Source: an uncultured Desulfosarcina sp. (lineage in GTDB: Bacteria; Desulfobacterota; Desulfobacteria; Desulfobacterales; Desulfosarcinaceae). From it: DNA of 64,000 bases. Numbering within the stretch: the first letter of the stretch is position 1; every line of letters begins with the position of its first letter. Positions 50,453-60,412 of the stretch are shown here, piece after piece. The notes beneath the pieces were generated by a model. The model worked only from the letters and a program-made list of their open reading frames with translations, made no database searches and was not told the origin of the DNA. The stretch is from NCBI RefSeq assembly GCF_963668215.1, contig NZ_OY764190.1, positions 1,364,001-1,428,000 of the forward strand. Direction: 5' to 3'. The translations under genes were made by a program, and so were the position numbers.

Positions 50453-53400
50453 ATGAATGAAACCAAATCGACCGCCAGGCGTTCATGGATGAGCCGTACC
50501 ATGATCGGCACTCTTGTTGGTATTTTTCTGGGGGGTTTTCTTTTCAGCTGGTGGACGATCCGGCAATCGGACCGCTATATGCGCAAAGATCTGCTTTACC
50601 AGGCCCGCCTGGTGGCACAGGCAGTGGATGTCCGAAGAATCCTTTCGCTTTCGGGTTCCGATGCCGATCTGGCCGCTGCCGACTATCTCCAACTCAAGGA
50701 GCAGCTGGCCTTTACCGGGAAAACCATCACAGATTGCAAATTCATTTACTTGCTGGGACGCCGGGAAAACGGCTCCGTTTTCTTCTTTGCGGACAGCGAA
50801 CCGCCCGGCGCCAAGGACGAATCCCCGGCCGGACAACTTTACGAAGAGATACCCGACGAAGACCTGAGGGCGTTTGAAGAGAAGAGGGCCCTGACCACAG
50901 GGCCTGCCAGCGACCGCTGGGGGACATGGATCAGTGCACTGGTGCCCTTGATCGACCCCGACTCCGGAAAATTGGTTGCGGTTCTGGGGATGGATTTTTC
51001 CGCCCGCGACTGGCAGCGGAAGCTTGTGCAAACGGCGCTGCCACCGGCCCTCCTCACCCTGTTCACGATAGCACTGTGGTTCGTCGGCGCATGCCTGATC
51101 AACCGCCGCACCTTTCCTGCGAGCCTGGCCTTCCATCGCCAGCCATACCAGGAAACACTGCTGGTGATCGTGCTTGCCGGATTTTTCCTGAGCCTGGCAG
51201 CAACCTGGACGATCAGAACCTTTACCCTGCACACCCGTCAACATGCCTTTCGGCAACTGGCGCAGGAAAAAACCGCTGCAATTACCATGGTCCTGCATAC
51301 CCTGCATCACATCGAACTGGAAGCATTGGCGCGTCTTTTCGAAGCCAGCGAACACGTGAGTCCCGGGGAGTTCGACAATTATACCGATTATCTGGTAAAA
51401 AATCCTGTGATCCAGTCCTGGTCCTGGACCCAATGGATGCCGGCTTTGGACCGGCAGTCCATGGAGAAAAAAATCCGGGCCGAAGGACTTCCGGAATTTA
51501 CGATCTGGCAGTGGGATGGGAAGAGAAACCGCATCCCCGTTCCAGATCATGCCGGCGGCTACTGCCCCATCGTCTTTACAGTTCCAGCCGAAGTAAAGCC
51601 GAGCACCCTGGGATTCGACCTGGCTTCTGATCCGCTGCGCCGAAGGGCTCTGGAAACGGCCGCACGCAGCGGCCTGACCACCTGCACTGTTCCCCTCGGC
51701 AATCCGGTGAATCCGGACCGTCCGGCAATCATTCAAGTCTTCCGTCCCGTCTTTGCTCATGGAGATGCCTCACGCCTGCGTGGGTTTGCGCTGGCCGATG
51801 TTCAACCGGCCGCTCTTTTGAAAAGTGCCCGCCTATCCCAAACAATGTTTCTGGAACTGGCAATCGGCATTTCGCAGACGACCATCCAGTCCATCGCAGC
51901 GTCCGGGGAACACGACAGCTTTCCGGATGTTCGCTTCACCGAAAAATATCCTATATTCGTTTTCGGCAAGGCTTTTCTGATCACCGCTCGGGCAGCCGCC
52001 GGCTTTTTTAATCTCTATCCGGTCTGGCCGGTTGCCATCGCCGGTTTGGGACTCACCCTTCTGCTGGCAGGCTGGTTCGGCGTTGTCTATGGCAAACGGG
52101 AACGGCTGAAACAGCTGGTCGACGAACGTACCCGCGATTGGGTCGATACCAAAAATCGCATGGAGCTGGCCCTGCATGGTGCCGACTTGGGCACTTGGGA
52201 CTGGCATATCCCGTCGGACAAGATGATTGTCAACGAAATTTGGACAGATATGGTGGGATACCGGTTGGACGAAATCGTGCCGCTTCTTGAAAACTGGAGA
52301 ATGTTGATTCCGTCTGAGGACCGACCCGCGGCGATTCAGGCAATGGACCTGCACCTGAAAGGCGAGGCAGATTTTTACGAAATCGAACACCGCCTGCGGC
52401 ACAAAGCGGGACACGATATCTGGGTGCTCGCCAAGGGCCGCGTGATCGAGCGGAGTCCGGACGGCGAACCACTGCGTGTCTGCGGAACGTGCCTGGACAT
52501 CACCGCGCACCGCAGGGTCAAGGCAGCGTTGAAAGCCAGCGAAACACACCTGCGAACGCTCGTCGACACCTTGCCCGACTTGGTCTGGCTCAAGGATCCG
52601 CAGGGATTTTATCTGGGATGCAACCGACGCTTCGAGCTTTTTTTCGGCGCCAAACAATCTGATATCGTAGGAAAAACCGACTATAATTTCGTAGACCGGG
52701 AACTGGCCGATTTCTTCAGGGAAAAAGATCAGGCTGCCATGGCTGCCGGAAAAGCATGTGTGAACGAAGAGAAAATCACCTTTGCCGACGACGGCCACCA
52801 AGAAATCCTGGAAACCATAAAGACGCCGATGTTTGACGAAGAAGGTGAAATTATCGGCGTGCTGGGCATCGCCCGGGATATTACCAACCGCAAGAAGTTC
52901 GAAGAAAGAATCCGTCTGTCCGAGGAGAAGTTTTCCAAAATTTTCGCCATGGCGCCGGATGTCATCGCCATCACCCGCTTGAGGGACGGTAAAATCCTCG
53001 ATGTGAACATCGGATTCGAAGAAACCACCGGCTGGAAAAGGGATGAGGTGATCGGGCGGACATCGGCCGACATTCATTTCTGGGCCGATCTCTCGGCCCG
53101 GAAAGATATGGTGGCGGAGCTGATGGCCGGCCGGGATGTCCTGTATCGCGAAATGGAATTTTTGCGCAAGGACGGCACCAAACGGACCGGCATCTACTCC
53201 GCACGAATGATCCGCATATCGGATGAATTGACGTTGATTTTCATCCTGCAGGATACCACCCGAAGCCGGCATCTGGAGGCGGAGCGCCGTAAACTGGAAG
53301 CGCAGCTGCAGCAGTCGCAGAAACTGGAGGCCATCGGCGTCCTGGCCGGTGGGGTGGCCCACGATTTCAACAACATGCTGGGGGCCATCATCGGCTATGC

Positions 53401-54451
53401 CGAACTGGCCATGCAAACGCTGGATTCCTCCGATCCCATGCGTAAAAGTTTCAGCAAGATCCTCGATGCCGCCCAGCGCTCGGCCAATCTCACCCGCCAA
53501 CTGCTGGCTTTCGCCCGTAAACAGACCGTCGAACCGTTGGTGCTCGATCTCAATGCCGCTATCGAAGGCATTCTCAAGATGCTGCGCCGGATCATCGGCG
53601 AAAACATTGAACTGGCCTGGATGCCCGCCACCGGGCAATGCACCGTACGCATGGACCCCTCCCAACTGGATCAGATCCTGGCCAATCTGTGTGTCAACGC
53701 CCGGGATGCCATCGCGGAGGTGGGCAAGGTCACCATAAAAACCGACATGGCCACGTTCGACGAGGACGCCTGCATGGCCTATGCCGACTGCCTGCCGGGG
53801 ACATACGTGCGGCTATCCGTCAGCGACGACGGTTGCGGCATGGACCGGGAAACCCAGGATCACATTTTCGAACCTTTTTTCACCACCAAGGAAATCGGCC
53901 AGGGTACGGGTCTGGGCATGGCCACGGTTTACGGCATCGTCAAGCAGAATGAGGGGTTTATCCAGCTTACCAGCGAGCCCGGCATCGGCACGACCTTCGA
54001 AATTTACCTGCCACAGCATACCGCCGGGGATGAAATCAAAAGCAGCGAGGCCGCCAGCGAGGCAATCCCGCGCAGCCGGGGCGAAACCGTCCTCATGGTG
54101 GAAGATGATCCGACCATGCGGGAAATGGGGCGAATGATGCTTCAGCGTCTGGGGTATTCCGTTTTTTCGGCGGCAACCCCCGGAGAGGCGATCCAATTGG
54201 TCAAAAAAAATGGCAGTGAAATTCAGATATTCATCACCGACGTGGTCATGCCCGAAATGAACGGTCGCGAACTGGCCGACCGACTGCTGGAAATCCGGCC
54301 GGAAATGAAGCACCTGTTCATGTCCGGCTATACCGCCGATGTCATCGTCCATCGCGGCGTGCTGGACGAGGGAATCAACTTCATCCAGAAGCCATTTTCA
54401 CTGAGAGATCTGGCCGTCAAAATCCGGGACGTTCTGGATGGATCGAAATGA
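50453..54451 (+). CDS. Hybrid sensor histidine kinase with CHASE domain, PAS domains and receiver
   Basis: 1332 residues from the ATG at 50453. TM1 is at ~15-35, an extracytoplasmic region follows to ~190, TM2 and TM3 at ~195-255, then a CHASE-type sensor domain (~265-475: VIQSWSWTQWMPALDR..GLPEFTIWQWDG) and TM4 near 545. Three PAS domains follow, then HisKA with the phospho-His in GGVAHDFNNMLGAIIGYAEL (~965), the ATPase (NLCVNARDAI; DDGCGMD; GQGTGLGMATVYGIVKQ) and a C-terminal receiver (MVEDDPTMREMG; TDVVMPEMNG). It should phosphorylate itself in response to an external ligand. No output regulator is adjacent. From the last PAS onward it is nearly identical to the next kinase. Confidence 0.9.
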   Translation: MNETKSTARRSWMSRTMIGTLVGIFLGGFLFSWWTIRQSDRYMRKDLLYQARLVAQAVDVRRILSLSGSDADLAAADYLQLKEQLAFTGKTITDCKFIYLLGRRENGSVFFFADSEPPGAKDESPAGQLYEEIPDEDLRAFEEKRALTTGPASDRWGTWISALVPLIDPDSGKLVAVLGMDFSARDWQRKLVQTALPPALLTLFTIALWFVGACLINRRTFPASLAFHRQPYQETLLVIVLAGFFLSLAATWTIRTFTLHTRQHAFRQLAQEKTAAITMVLHTLHHIELEALARLFEASEHVSPGEFDNYTDYLVKNPVIQSWSWTQWMPALDRQSMEKKIRAEGLPEFTIWQWDGKRNRIPVPDHAGGYCPIVFTVPAEVKPSTLGFDLASDPLRRRALETAARSGLTTCTVPLGNPVNPDRPAIIQVFRPVFAHGDASRLRGFALADVQPAALLKSARLSQTMFLELAIGISQTTIQSIAASGEHDSFPDVRFTEKYPIFVFGKAFLITARAAAGFFNLYPVWPVAIAGLGLTLLLAGWFGVVYGKRERLKQLVDERTRDWVDTKNRMELALHGADLGTWDWHIPSDKMIVNEIWTDMVGYRLDEIVPLLENWRMLIPSEDRPAAIQAMDLHLKGEADFYEIEHRLRHKAGHDIWVLAKGRVIERSPDGEPLRVCGTCLDITAHRRVKAALKASETHLRTLVDTLPDLVWLKDPQGFYLGCNRRFELFFGAKQSDIVGKTDYNFVDRELADFFREKDQAAMAAGKACVNEEKITFADDGHQEILETIKTPMFDEEGEIIGVLGIARDITNRKKFEERIRLSEEKFSKIFAMAPDVIAITRLRDGKILDVNIGFEETTGWKRDEVIGRTSADIHFWADLSARKDMVAELMAGRDVLYREMEFLRKDGTKRTGIYSARMIRISDELTLIFILQDTTRSRHLEAERRKLEAQLQQSQKLEAIGVLAGGVAHDFNNMLGAIIGYAELAMQTLDSSDPMRKSFSKILDAAQRSANLTRQLLAFARKQTVEPLVLDLNAAIEGILKMLRRIIGENIELAWMPATGQCTVRMDPSQLDQILANLCVNARDAIAEVGKVTIKTDMATFDEDACMAYADCLPGTYVRLSVSDDGCGMDRETQDHIFEPFFTTKEIGQGTGLGMATVYGIVKQNEGFIQLTSEPGIGTTFEIYLPQHTAGDEIKSSEAASEAIPRSRGETVLMVEDDPTMREMGRMMLQRLGYSVFSAATPGEAIQLVKKNGSEIQIFITDVVMPEMNGRELADRLLEIRPEMKHLFMSGYTADVIVHRGVLDEGINFIQKPFSLRDLAVKIRDVLDGSK

Positions 54452-54590
54452 GTTGCCATAGGCATAACAAAACGTCTCTCGGCCAGTCCGTTTCCCTGTC
54501 CCATGGGTTGCCGCAGAATTGCGGCTTCCACTTTGGAAGGTTTGCATCCGCGCACGGAAAACAAAATTGTATGAAAACGGGGTGCTGCAC

Positions 54591-57500
54591 ATGACGATAG
54601 TTATCGCTGTTCTGGGGACGATCCTATTGCTGGGGTTGGCAGGGGTCAACTTTCTGCTCAAACGCAGGCTCAGCGAAAAAGTGGCCCGCCTGGAAAAACT
54701 TCAGCAGGAAGTAACCCATCAAACAGAACTGCTGCAACTGGCAACCGAAGCCACCCAGGCCGGGATCTGGGAATCCCGCCCGGAGAAAAAAACGATCTAT
54801 CCAAGTGCGCAGTGGTACGCCATGCTTGGCTATCCCCCACAGGAAAAAGCCGTTCCTCTCGATGAACACCTGCTTCTCGTGCATCCCGAAGACCGACCGA
54901 ATGTCATCCGTTTTTTCGAAAACTATATTCACAAAGACGGCAAGGAAATGTATGAGGCGGAACTTCGCATCCGCCGTGCGGACGATACCTGGTGCTGGGT
55001 GCTTTCCAAAGGCAAAGCCGTCGAATGGAATGACGAGGGTCTTCCGACGAAAATCATCGGTTTGGATGTGAACATTCAGTCTACCAAGGAGGCCCGAATC
55101 AAGACAGCCCAGAGCGAATCGAAATTCCGGGCCATTTTCGACCACGCCCCCTATTCCATTGCCATCAACAGCTTCGAGGATGGAACCATTATTGACGCCA
55201 ATCGGGCATTTCTCGAAAGCCGGGGCCTTAATAAAGAGCAATTGGGCGCTGTCCGGCCAAAGGATTACACCCTCATCACGGATGATGAAGTTGAAGCCCT
55301 CCTCCAGACACTTGCGACACAAGGCTCCCTGAAGGATATCGAAGCCACGGTCCTTAAAAGTGACGGAACCCCCACCCATATCATCTACTCGTCCGTATTG
55401 CTGGAACTCGAGGGGCCCAGGCAGATTCTCTCCATGACCGTGGACATCACCAAACGGCGGCAGAAGGAAGCGGCCCTTCAGGAAAGCATGGAGCTGCTGC
55501 GGGCAACTTTCAATGCCACCACCGACGGCATCCTTGTCGTCAACAACGATTTGAAGGTCATCCAGGCCAACCGGCAGTTCTACCGAATGTGGCGGGTGCC
55601 GCCCGAACTCAAGGAAACCGATGACGAGGTCTCTCTGAGAGAGTTTGTTCGAGACCAGTTGGCGGACCCGGCCGGCTTCCAGGAGACAGTCGACCGGCTC
55701 TATCACAGCGGCATCCAGGATATGTACGAAATCCCCTTTAAAGACGGGCGGGTTTTCGAATGCCATACCGCCCCTATGGTCATCAACGAAAAGGAAATCG
55801 GACGTGTATGGGATTTCCGGGATATCTCGGAGCGCAAGCGCGAGGAAGAGGCTATCGATTTTGAGCGGCGGCAATTCCTCTCCATTTTCAACAGCATCGA
55901 TGAGGCCATCTATGTTTCCGACCCCGCTACCTACGAGATCATCTTCGCCAACCGGCGTCTGCGTGAACTGCTCGGCAGCGATCCGACCGGGAAGCGCTGC
56001 TACGAAACGCTCCAGGGTTTTGACCATCCCTGTAATTTCTGCACCAACGACATCATTCTCAACAACGATGGACAGCCTTACCGGTGGGAATACCACAACG
56101 CCACGATGAACGCGGATGTCGCCATCGTCGATCAGATCATTCGCTGGCCGGACGGCCGCGATTTACGGCTGGAAATCGCGGTGGACATCACCGAGCGCAA
56201 GAGAGCCGAAGAGATGCTGCGTCTGTCCGAGGAAAAATTTTCCAAAATCTTTATGATGGCACCGGATTTCATCACGATCAGCCGCCTGGAGGATGGACTT
56301 ATCGCCGATGTCAATATCGGCTTCGAGGAGACCACCGGCTGGAAAAGAGACGAGGTCATCGGGCGCACATCCGCCGACATTCAGTTCTGGTTCGACCCTT
56401 CGGAACGGGCGCGTCTGGTCCAGGATTTGATAAGCAAAAAAGAGGTATCGCATCGTGAAATTGAATTCCGGCGCAAGGACGGTACGGTTCGTACCGGCAT
56501 TTACTCGGCAAGAGAAATCAGTATATCGAACGAAGGCTATCTGATCTTCACCATGCAGGACATAACGGATTGGAAGCATCTGGAAGAGGAGCGCCGCGAA
56601 CTGGAATATCAGTTGCACCAGTCCCAGAAGCTGGAGGCCATAGGCGTGCTGGCCGGCGGGGTGGCCCACGATTTCAACAACATGCTGGGGGCCATTATGG
56701 GCTATGCCGAACTGGCCATGCAAACGCTGGATGCCGCCGATCCCATGCGTAAAAATTTCAGCAAGATCCTCGACGCCGCCCAGCGTTCGGCCAATCTCAC
56801 CCGTCAGCTTCTGGCCTTCGCCCGCAAGCAGACCGTGGAGCCGGTCGTGTTCGATCTCAGCGCCTCGGTTGAGGGAACGCTCAAAATGCTGCGTCGGCTG
56901 ATCGGCGAAAACATCGAGTTGACCTGGAACCCATCGGCCGGTCAATGCGGCGTTAAAATGGACCCCACCCATATGGATCAGATCCTGGCCAACCTGTGCG
57001 TCAACGCCCGGGATGCCATTGCCGATGTCGGTAAAATAACCATCCAAACCGACACCGTATCCTTCGATGAGATCTCTTGCAGTGCCTATGCCGACTGCCT
57101 GCCGGGAGAGTATGTACGGCTCTCCGTCGGAGACAACGGTTGCGGCATGGACCCGGAGACCCAGAATCACGTCTTTGAACCGTTTTATACCACTAAAGGC
57201 GTTGGACAGGGGACGGGTCTGGGGCTTGCTACGGTTTACGGCATCGTCAAGCAGAGCGATGGATTTATCCAGCTTTCCAGCGAACCCGGCATCGGCACGA
57301 CCTTCAATATCTACCTGCCCCGGAAGGCCACAAACGCCGAAGATGAAACCGTCGCTACCGAGGAAACAATCCCTCACAGCCGGGGCGAGACGGTCCTCAT
57401 GGTGGAAGACGATCCGACCATTCGGGAAATGGGACTGATGATGCTCCAGCGTCTGGGATACAACGTCCTTCCGGCGGCAACTCCGAGCGAGGCCATCCGA

Positions 57501-57755
57501 CGGGTCGAGGAAGATGGCAGCGACATCCATCTGTTCGTCACCGACGTGGTCATGCCCGAAATGAACGGCCGCGAACTGGCCGACCGGCTGCTGGAAGTCC
57601 GGCCGGGGATGAAGCACCTGTTCATGTCCGGTTACACAGCTGATGTCATCGCCCATCGCGGCGTTCTGGATGAAGGGATCAACTTCATCCAGAAGCCATT
57701 TTCGCTGAAAGACCTGGCGGCCAAGATCCGGGAAGTGCTGGACCATAATCAATGA
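54591..57755 (+). CDS. Hybrid sensor histidine kinase with multiple PAS domains and receiver
   Basis: 1054 residues from the ATG at 54591; an in-frame ATG at 54519 would put a charged stretch ahead of the membrane helix and is less likely. One N-terminal helix (TIVIAVLGTILLLGLAGVNFLL) anchors it. Five PAS-type domains follow (for example WESRPEKKTIYPSAQWYAMLGYP; IFDHAPYSIAINSFEDG; IFNSIDEAIYVSDPATYEIIFANRRL with a nearby CHPCNFC-like cysteine pair GFDHPCNFCTND), then HisKA (GGVAHDFNNMLGAIMGYAEL), ATPase and receiver (TDVVMPEMNGRELADRLLEVRP). The last ~500 residues are nearly the same as in the preceding kinase, showing tandem duplication or gene conversion. Confidence 0.9.
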   Translation: MTIVIAVLGTILLLGLAGVNFLLKRRLSEKVARLEKLQQEVTHQTELLQLATEATQAGIWESRPEKKTIYPSAQWYAMLGYPPQEKAVPLDEHLLLVHPEDRPNVIRFFENYIHKDGKEMYEAELRIRRADDTWCWVLSKGKAVEWNDEGLPTKIIGLDVNIQSTKEARIKTAQSESKFRAIFDHAPYSIAINSFEDGTIIDANRAFLESRGLNKEQLGAVRPKDYTLITDDEVEALLQTLATQGSLKDIEATVLKSDGTPTHIIYSSVLLELEGPRQILSMTVDITKRRQKEAALQESMELLRATFNATTDGILVVNNDLKVIQANRQFYRMWRVPPELKETDDEVSLREFVRDQLADPAGFQETVDRLYHSGIQDMYEIPFKDGRVFECHTAPMVINEKEIGRVWDFRDISERKREEEAIDFERRQFLSIFNSIDEAIYVSDPATYEIIFANRRLRELLGSDPTGKRCYETLQGFDHPCNFCTNDIILNNDGQPYRWEYHNATMNADVAIVDQIIRWPDGRDLRLEIAVDITERKRAEEMLRLSEEKFSKIFMMAPDFITISRLEDGLIADVNIGFEETTGWKRDEVIGRTSADIQFWFDPSERARLVQDLISKKEVSHREIEFRRKDGTVRTGIYSAREISISNEGYLIFTMQDITDWKHLEEERRELEYQLHQSQKLEAIGVLAGGVAHDFNNMLGAIMGYAELAMQTLDAADPMRKNFSKILDAAQRSANLTRQLLAFARKQTVEPVVFDLSASVEGTLKMLRRLIGENIELTWNPSAGQCGVKMDPTHMDQILANLCVNARDAIADVGKITIQTDTVSFDEISCSAYADCLPGEYVRLSVGDNGCGMDPETQNHVFEPFYTTKGVGQGTGLGLATVYGIVKQSDGFIQLSSEPGIGTTFNIYLPRKATNAEDETVATEETIPHSRGETVLMVEDDPTIREMGLMMLQRLGYNVLPAATPSEAIRRVEEDGSDIHLFVTDVVMPEMNGRELADRLLEVRPGMKHLFMSGYTADVIAHRGVLDEGINFIQKPFSLKDLAAKIREVLDHNQ

Positions 57756-57802
57756 GACTTTCAGTCTTTCGAAACCAGATCTCCCATCTTTTTAGCGAAT
57801 CG

Positions 57803-58072
57803 TCATCGGGAAGCGCTACTGTTGATTCTCCCCTGGTTGTTACCCACCAAGTCTAATAATTTGTTTAAATACTTTAATTCTTCATGCAGTTCACTTCTGA
57901 AGCATTGAAACATGATATCTATTATGGCCAGGCGATCTGCCTGGTCGGCGGCATTGGACAACCGCCGGTCAACTTCTTCCTGAAACGCCGCCAATGGCAG
58001 AGACTGCTCAATCATTTTTTCTGATTTGGCGCTCAGCATATCGACAATCCCCGCAAACAGATTGTTGTTCAT
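57803..58072 (-). CDS. Small protein of unknown function downstream of the chemoreceptor
   Basis: 89 residues, soluble and mostly helical (MNNNLFAGIVDMLSAKSEKMIEQSLPLAAFQEEVDRRLSNAADQADRLAIIDIMFQCF...). No known family was recognised. GGAGACTC precedes the ATG, which supports a real gene. It follows the chemoreceptor on the same strand after 60 bases, so it may be co-expressed and could act with it. Confidence 0.6.
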   Translation of the reverse strand: MNNNLFAGIVDMLSAKSEKMIEQSLPLAAFQEEVDRRLSNAADQADRLAIIDIMFQCFRSELHEELKYLNKLLDLVGNNQGRINSSASR

Positions 58073-58132
58073 TATTACCGAGTCTCCTTATTGAACGGTT
58101 CGGTTGGCAACCGTATTCCCATTTTATTATTT

Positions 58133-60151
58133 TTAGGATGCCCTGATTTTGAATTTTGCAACCATTCCTTGCAGACGTTCGGATAAGGATGACAGTTCCT
58201 CTGAACTCAGTCGAACCTGAGAGCTTGCGTTAGCAATTTCTTGAGAGGCCGTGTTGACTTCAACGATATCGCTCGAGATCGTACCGGAAACCGTAGAAGC
58301 CTCTGAGACGTTCTGGGTCACCTCTTGGATACCCTGGGAAGCCTGAGCCACATTGCCGGCAATCTCTTTTGTAGCAATGGATTGCTCCTCGATCGCCGAT
58401 GCGATGTTTGAGACAACATCGTTTACATCGTTTATAATTTCGGTTACCTGCTTGATTTCTTCGACGGAAGTTCCCGTTGATTCCTGTATCCCTTCGATTT
58501 GTTGCCTGATTTGACCGGTAGCTTCAGCGGTTTGTCTGGCCAGTTCCTTTATCTCGTTGGCGACAACGGCGAACCCTTTCCCCGCTTCGCCGGCACGCGC
58601 AGCTTCGATCGTAGCATTGAGCGCAAGCAAATTGGTCTGCTCCGAGATATCCGTTATGGTTTCCGTTACCTTGCCAACAGACTGGGCGGCGCGCCCCAGC
58701 TGCTCCATTTTTTGCGACGCACTGGTCGTTTGGGTAACTGCTTCGGAGGAGATCGACCGGCCCTTTTCCGTATTCCGGGCAATCTCCTGGATCGTCGAAC
58801 TCATCTCTTCCGCGGACGATGCGACAATGTCGACATTTTGCGAGGCTTGTTCGGCAGCTGCGGCGACCGAAGCCATATTGGCACTCATCTCTTCGGCAGC
58901 CGCGGCTACACTGGAGGACTTGCCGGCTGATTGTTCGGAGTTAGACGCCATCTGCTGAGAAATTGCGGAAAGCTCGGTAGATGATGAAGCCAAAGTTTCG
59001 ATACCCGTCGTGATATCGGAAAACATCGTGTTCAAATTATCAACCATATTTTTCATGGCGGCCAGCAGCGTTCCAATTTCATCCTTGCTGCTGACTTCAA
59101 TCTCCTGGGTCAAATCACCGTCTGCGACGCGGGTTGAAATTTCGACGGCATAAGCCATCGATTTTTTAATGGTTGAGGCAATCCATAGGGCCACGACACT
59201 TCCGGCGAAAAGGGCGATGCCAAAAAATGTGTAAATAAAAACAATGGCTCTATGGATCTGGGCTTCCATCTTGGATTTCTGATCGGTCCGGGCTACCTCA
59301 CAAACTTCGCTGGCGGCTCTAGCTGCCTGCACCATCTTCTCATCGGCGGTTTTCTGTTCTTCAATTTTTCCCAAAAATTCGGCAAACGCCTCATTGTAGA
59401 TCGAGAGAGATTCCAATGCCGATTTCATTTTGGCGGCGTTCTCTGGATTGTTGAATCTGCCTTTTATATCGGCCCCCAGAGCCATTGCTTTTTCCATACC
59501 CTCGGTGATCGCATCAAGATATTTCTGCTCTCCCGAAAGAATGAGTTCCTTCTCGTTTTTGCGTATGTCCAGAAACCATTTAATCATTCGGTTGGCGTCA
59601 TCCGCCTTGGCGAGTTTATCATTCAAGGCTTCCTGAAAATTCGCTTGCGTACCTGCGAAGCGATCGCTCTGTTTTACGATACCCGCCAACTGCGCTTTCT
59701 GGTCGCTGCGAATTTCCTCAAGCTTTTCGATAACATCGCGGGCTCTGGATCTCATTTGTGCCATCAACTGTGTTTTGTCTTTTTCAATCTGTGTAAAAGT
59801 GTCGAATGCCTCCTTATATTCGGTTACCTTGGCAGCGACCTGATCCATCTGTTCTTTATTGACCTTTTGGTCGAACTTCCCCTTTGTTTCCTCCACCTGG
59901 TTGACCAGGTCGGCAATGGTTTCGTCAACTTTTTCGATATATTCGTTCTTGCCGCGAATAATAAAGTTTTTCTCATATTGACGGGCATGTTGGATCATCT
60001 TTACCATACGGTTCACATCGTCGGCTTTTTCGACACGGTCTTTGGTGCCAGACATTCCATTTTGGCCGATATAACCGACAACCACCATCAAAAACAAAAC
60101 AATGCCGAAGCCAACAATAATTTTGGTAGAAATTTTCACGTCACGCAGCAT
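58133..60151 (-). CDS. Methyl-accepting chemotaxis protein with a helical sensor domain
   Basis: 672 residues. TM1 at ~12-30 ([19 protein letters not shown]), then a long helical periplasmic region to ~300 that repeats the [27 protein letters not shown] pattern (again as [29 protein letters not shown]), as in HBM sensor domains. TM2 is near 305-330, then HAMP and the signalling domain with the hairpin tip [35 protein letters not shown]. It would sense small molecules such as organic acids and signal to CheA. No che genes are adjacent. Confidence 0.94.
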   Translation of the reverse strand: MLRDVKISTKIIVGFGIVLFLMVVVGYIGQNGMSGTKDRVEKADDVNRMVKMIQHARQYEKNFIIRGKNEYIEKVDETIADLVNQVEETKGKFDQKVNKEQMDQVAAKVTEYKEAFDTFTQIEKDKTQLMAQMRSRARDVIEKLEEIRSDQKAQLAGIVKQSDRFAGTQANFQEALNDKLAKADDANRMIKWFLDIRKNEKELILSGEQKYLDAITEGMEKAMALGADIKGRFNNPENAAKMKSALESLSIYNEAFAEFLGKIEEQKTADEKMVQAARAASEVCEVARTDQKSKMEAQIHRAIVFIYTFFGIALFAGSVVALWIASTIKKSMAYAVEISTRVADGDLTQEIEVSSKDEIGTLLAAMKNMVDNLNTMFSDITTGIETLASSSTELSAISQQMASNSEQSAGKSSSVAAAAEEMSANMASVAAAAEQASQNVDIVASSAEEMSSTIQEIARNTEKGRSISSEAVTQTTSASQKMEQLGRAAQSVGKVTETITDISEQTNLLALNATIEAARAGEAGKGFAVVANEIKELARQTAEATGQIRQQIEGIQESTGTSVEEIKQVTEIINDVNDVVSNIASAIEEQSIATKEIAGNVAQASQGIQEVTQNVSEASTVSGTISSDIVEVNTASQEIANASSQVRLSSEELSSLSERLQGMVAKFKIRAS

Positions 60152-60412
60152 TACAATAACTCCTCGCTTGAAAGGTTAAGTGGGTTTTACCTTTAGTGGT
60201 CGCCATTGAATCCAGGCTTTCCGTGCACATGCCATCAAGGCCAATATCAACATGCGTGCCAGAAATCAGAAAATTTATTTATACAATATGTACAAATAGT
60301 TATATTATCTGATGCTCGAATATGGAGATGGTTGCGTCAAACCATTCCGGAAAAGAGGAAATGTCTCGTTCCATTAAACCGGAATGAAGGGCTGGCATTC
60401 GGGTTGGATCGG

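Noticed and set aside
51833..53665. Open frame of 610 codons on the minus strand
   Set aside because: Antisense to the first hybrid kinase; low-complexity composition and no motif.
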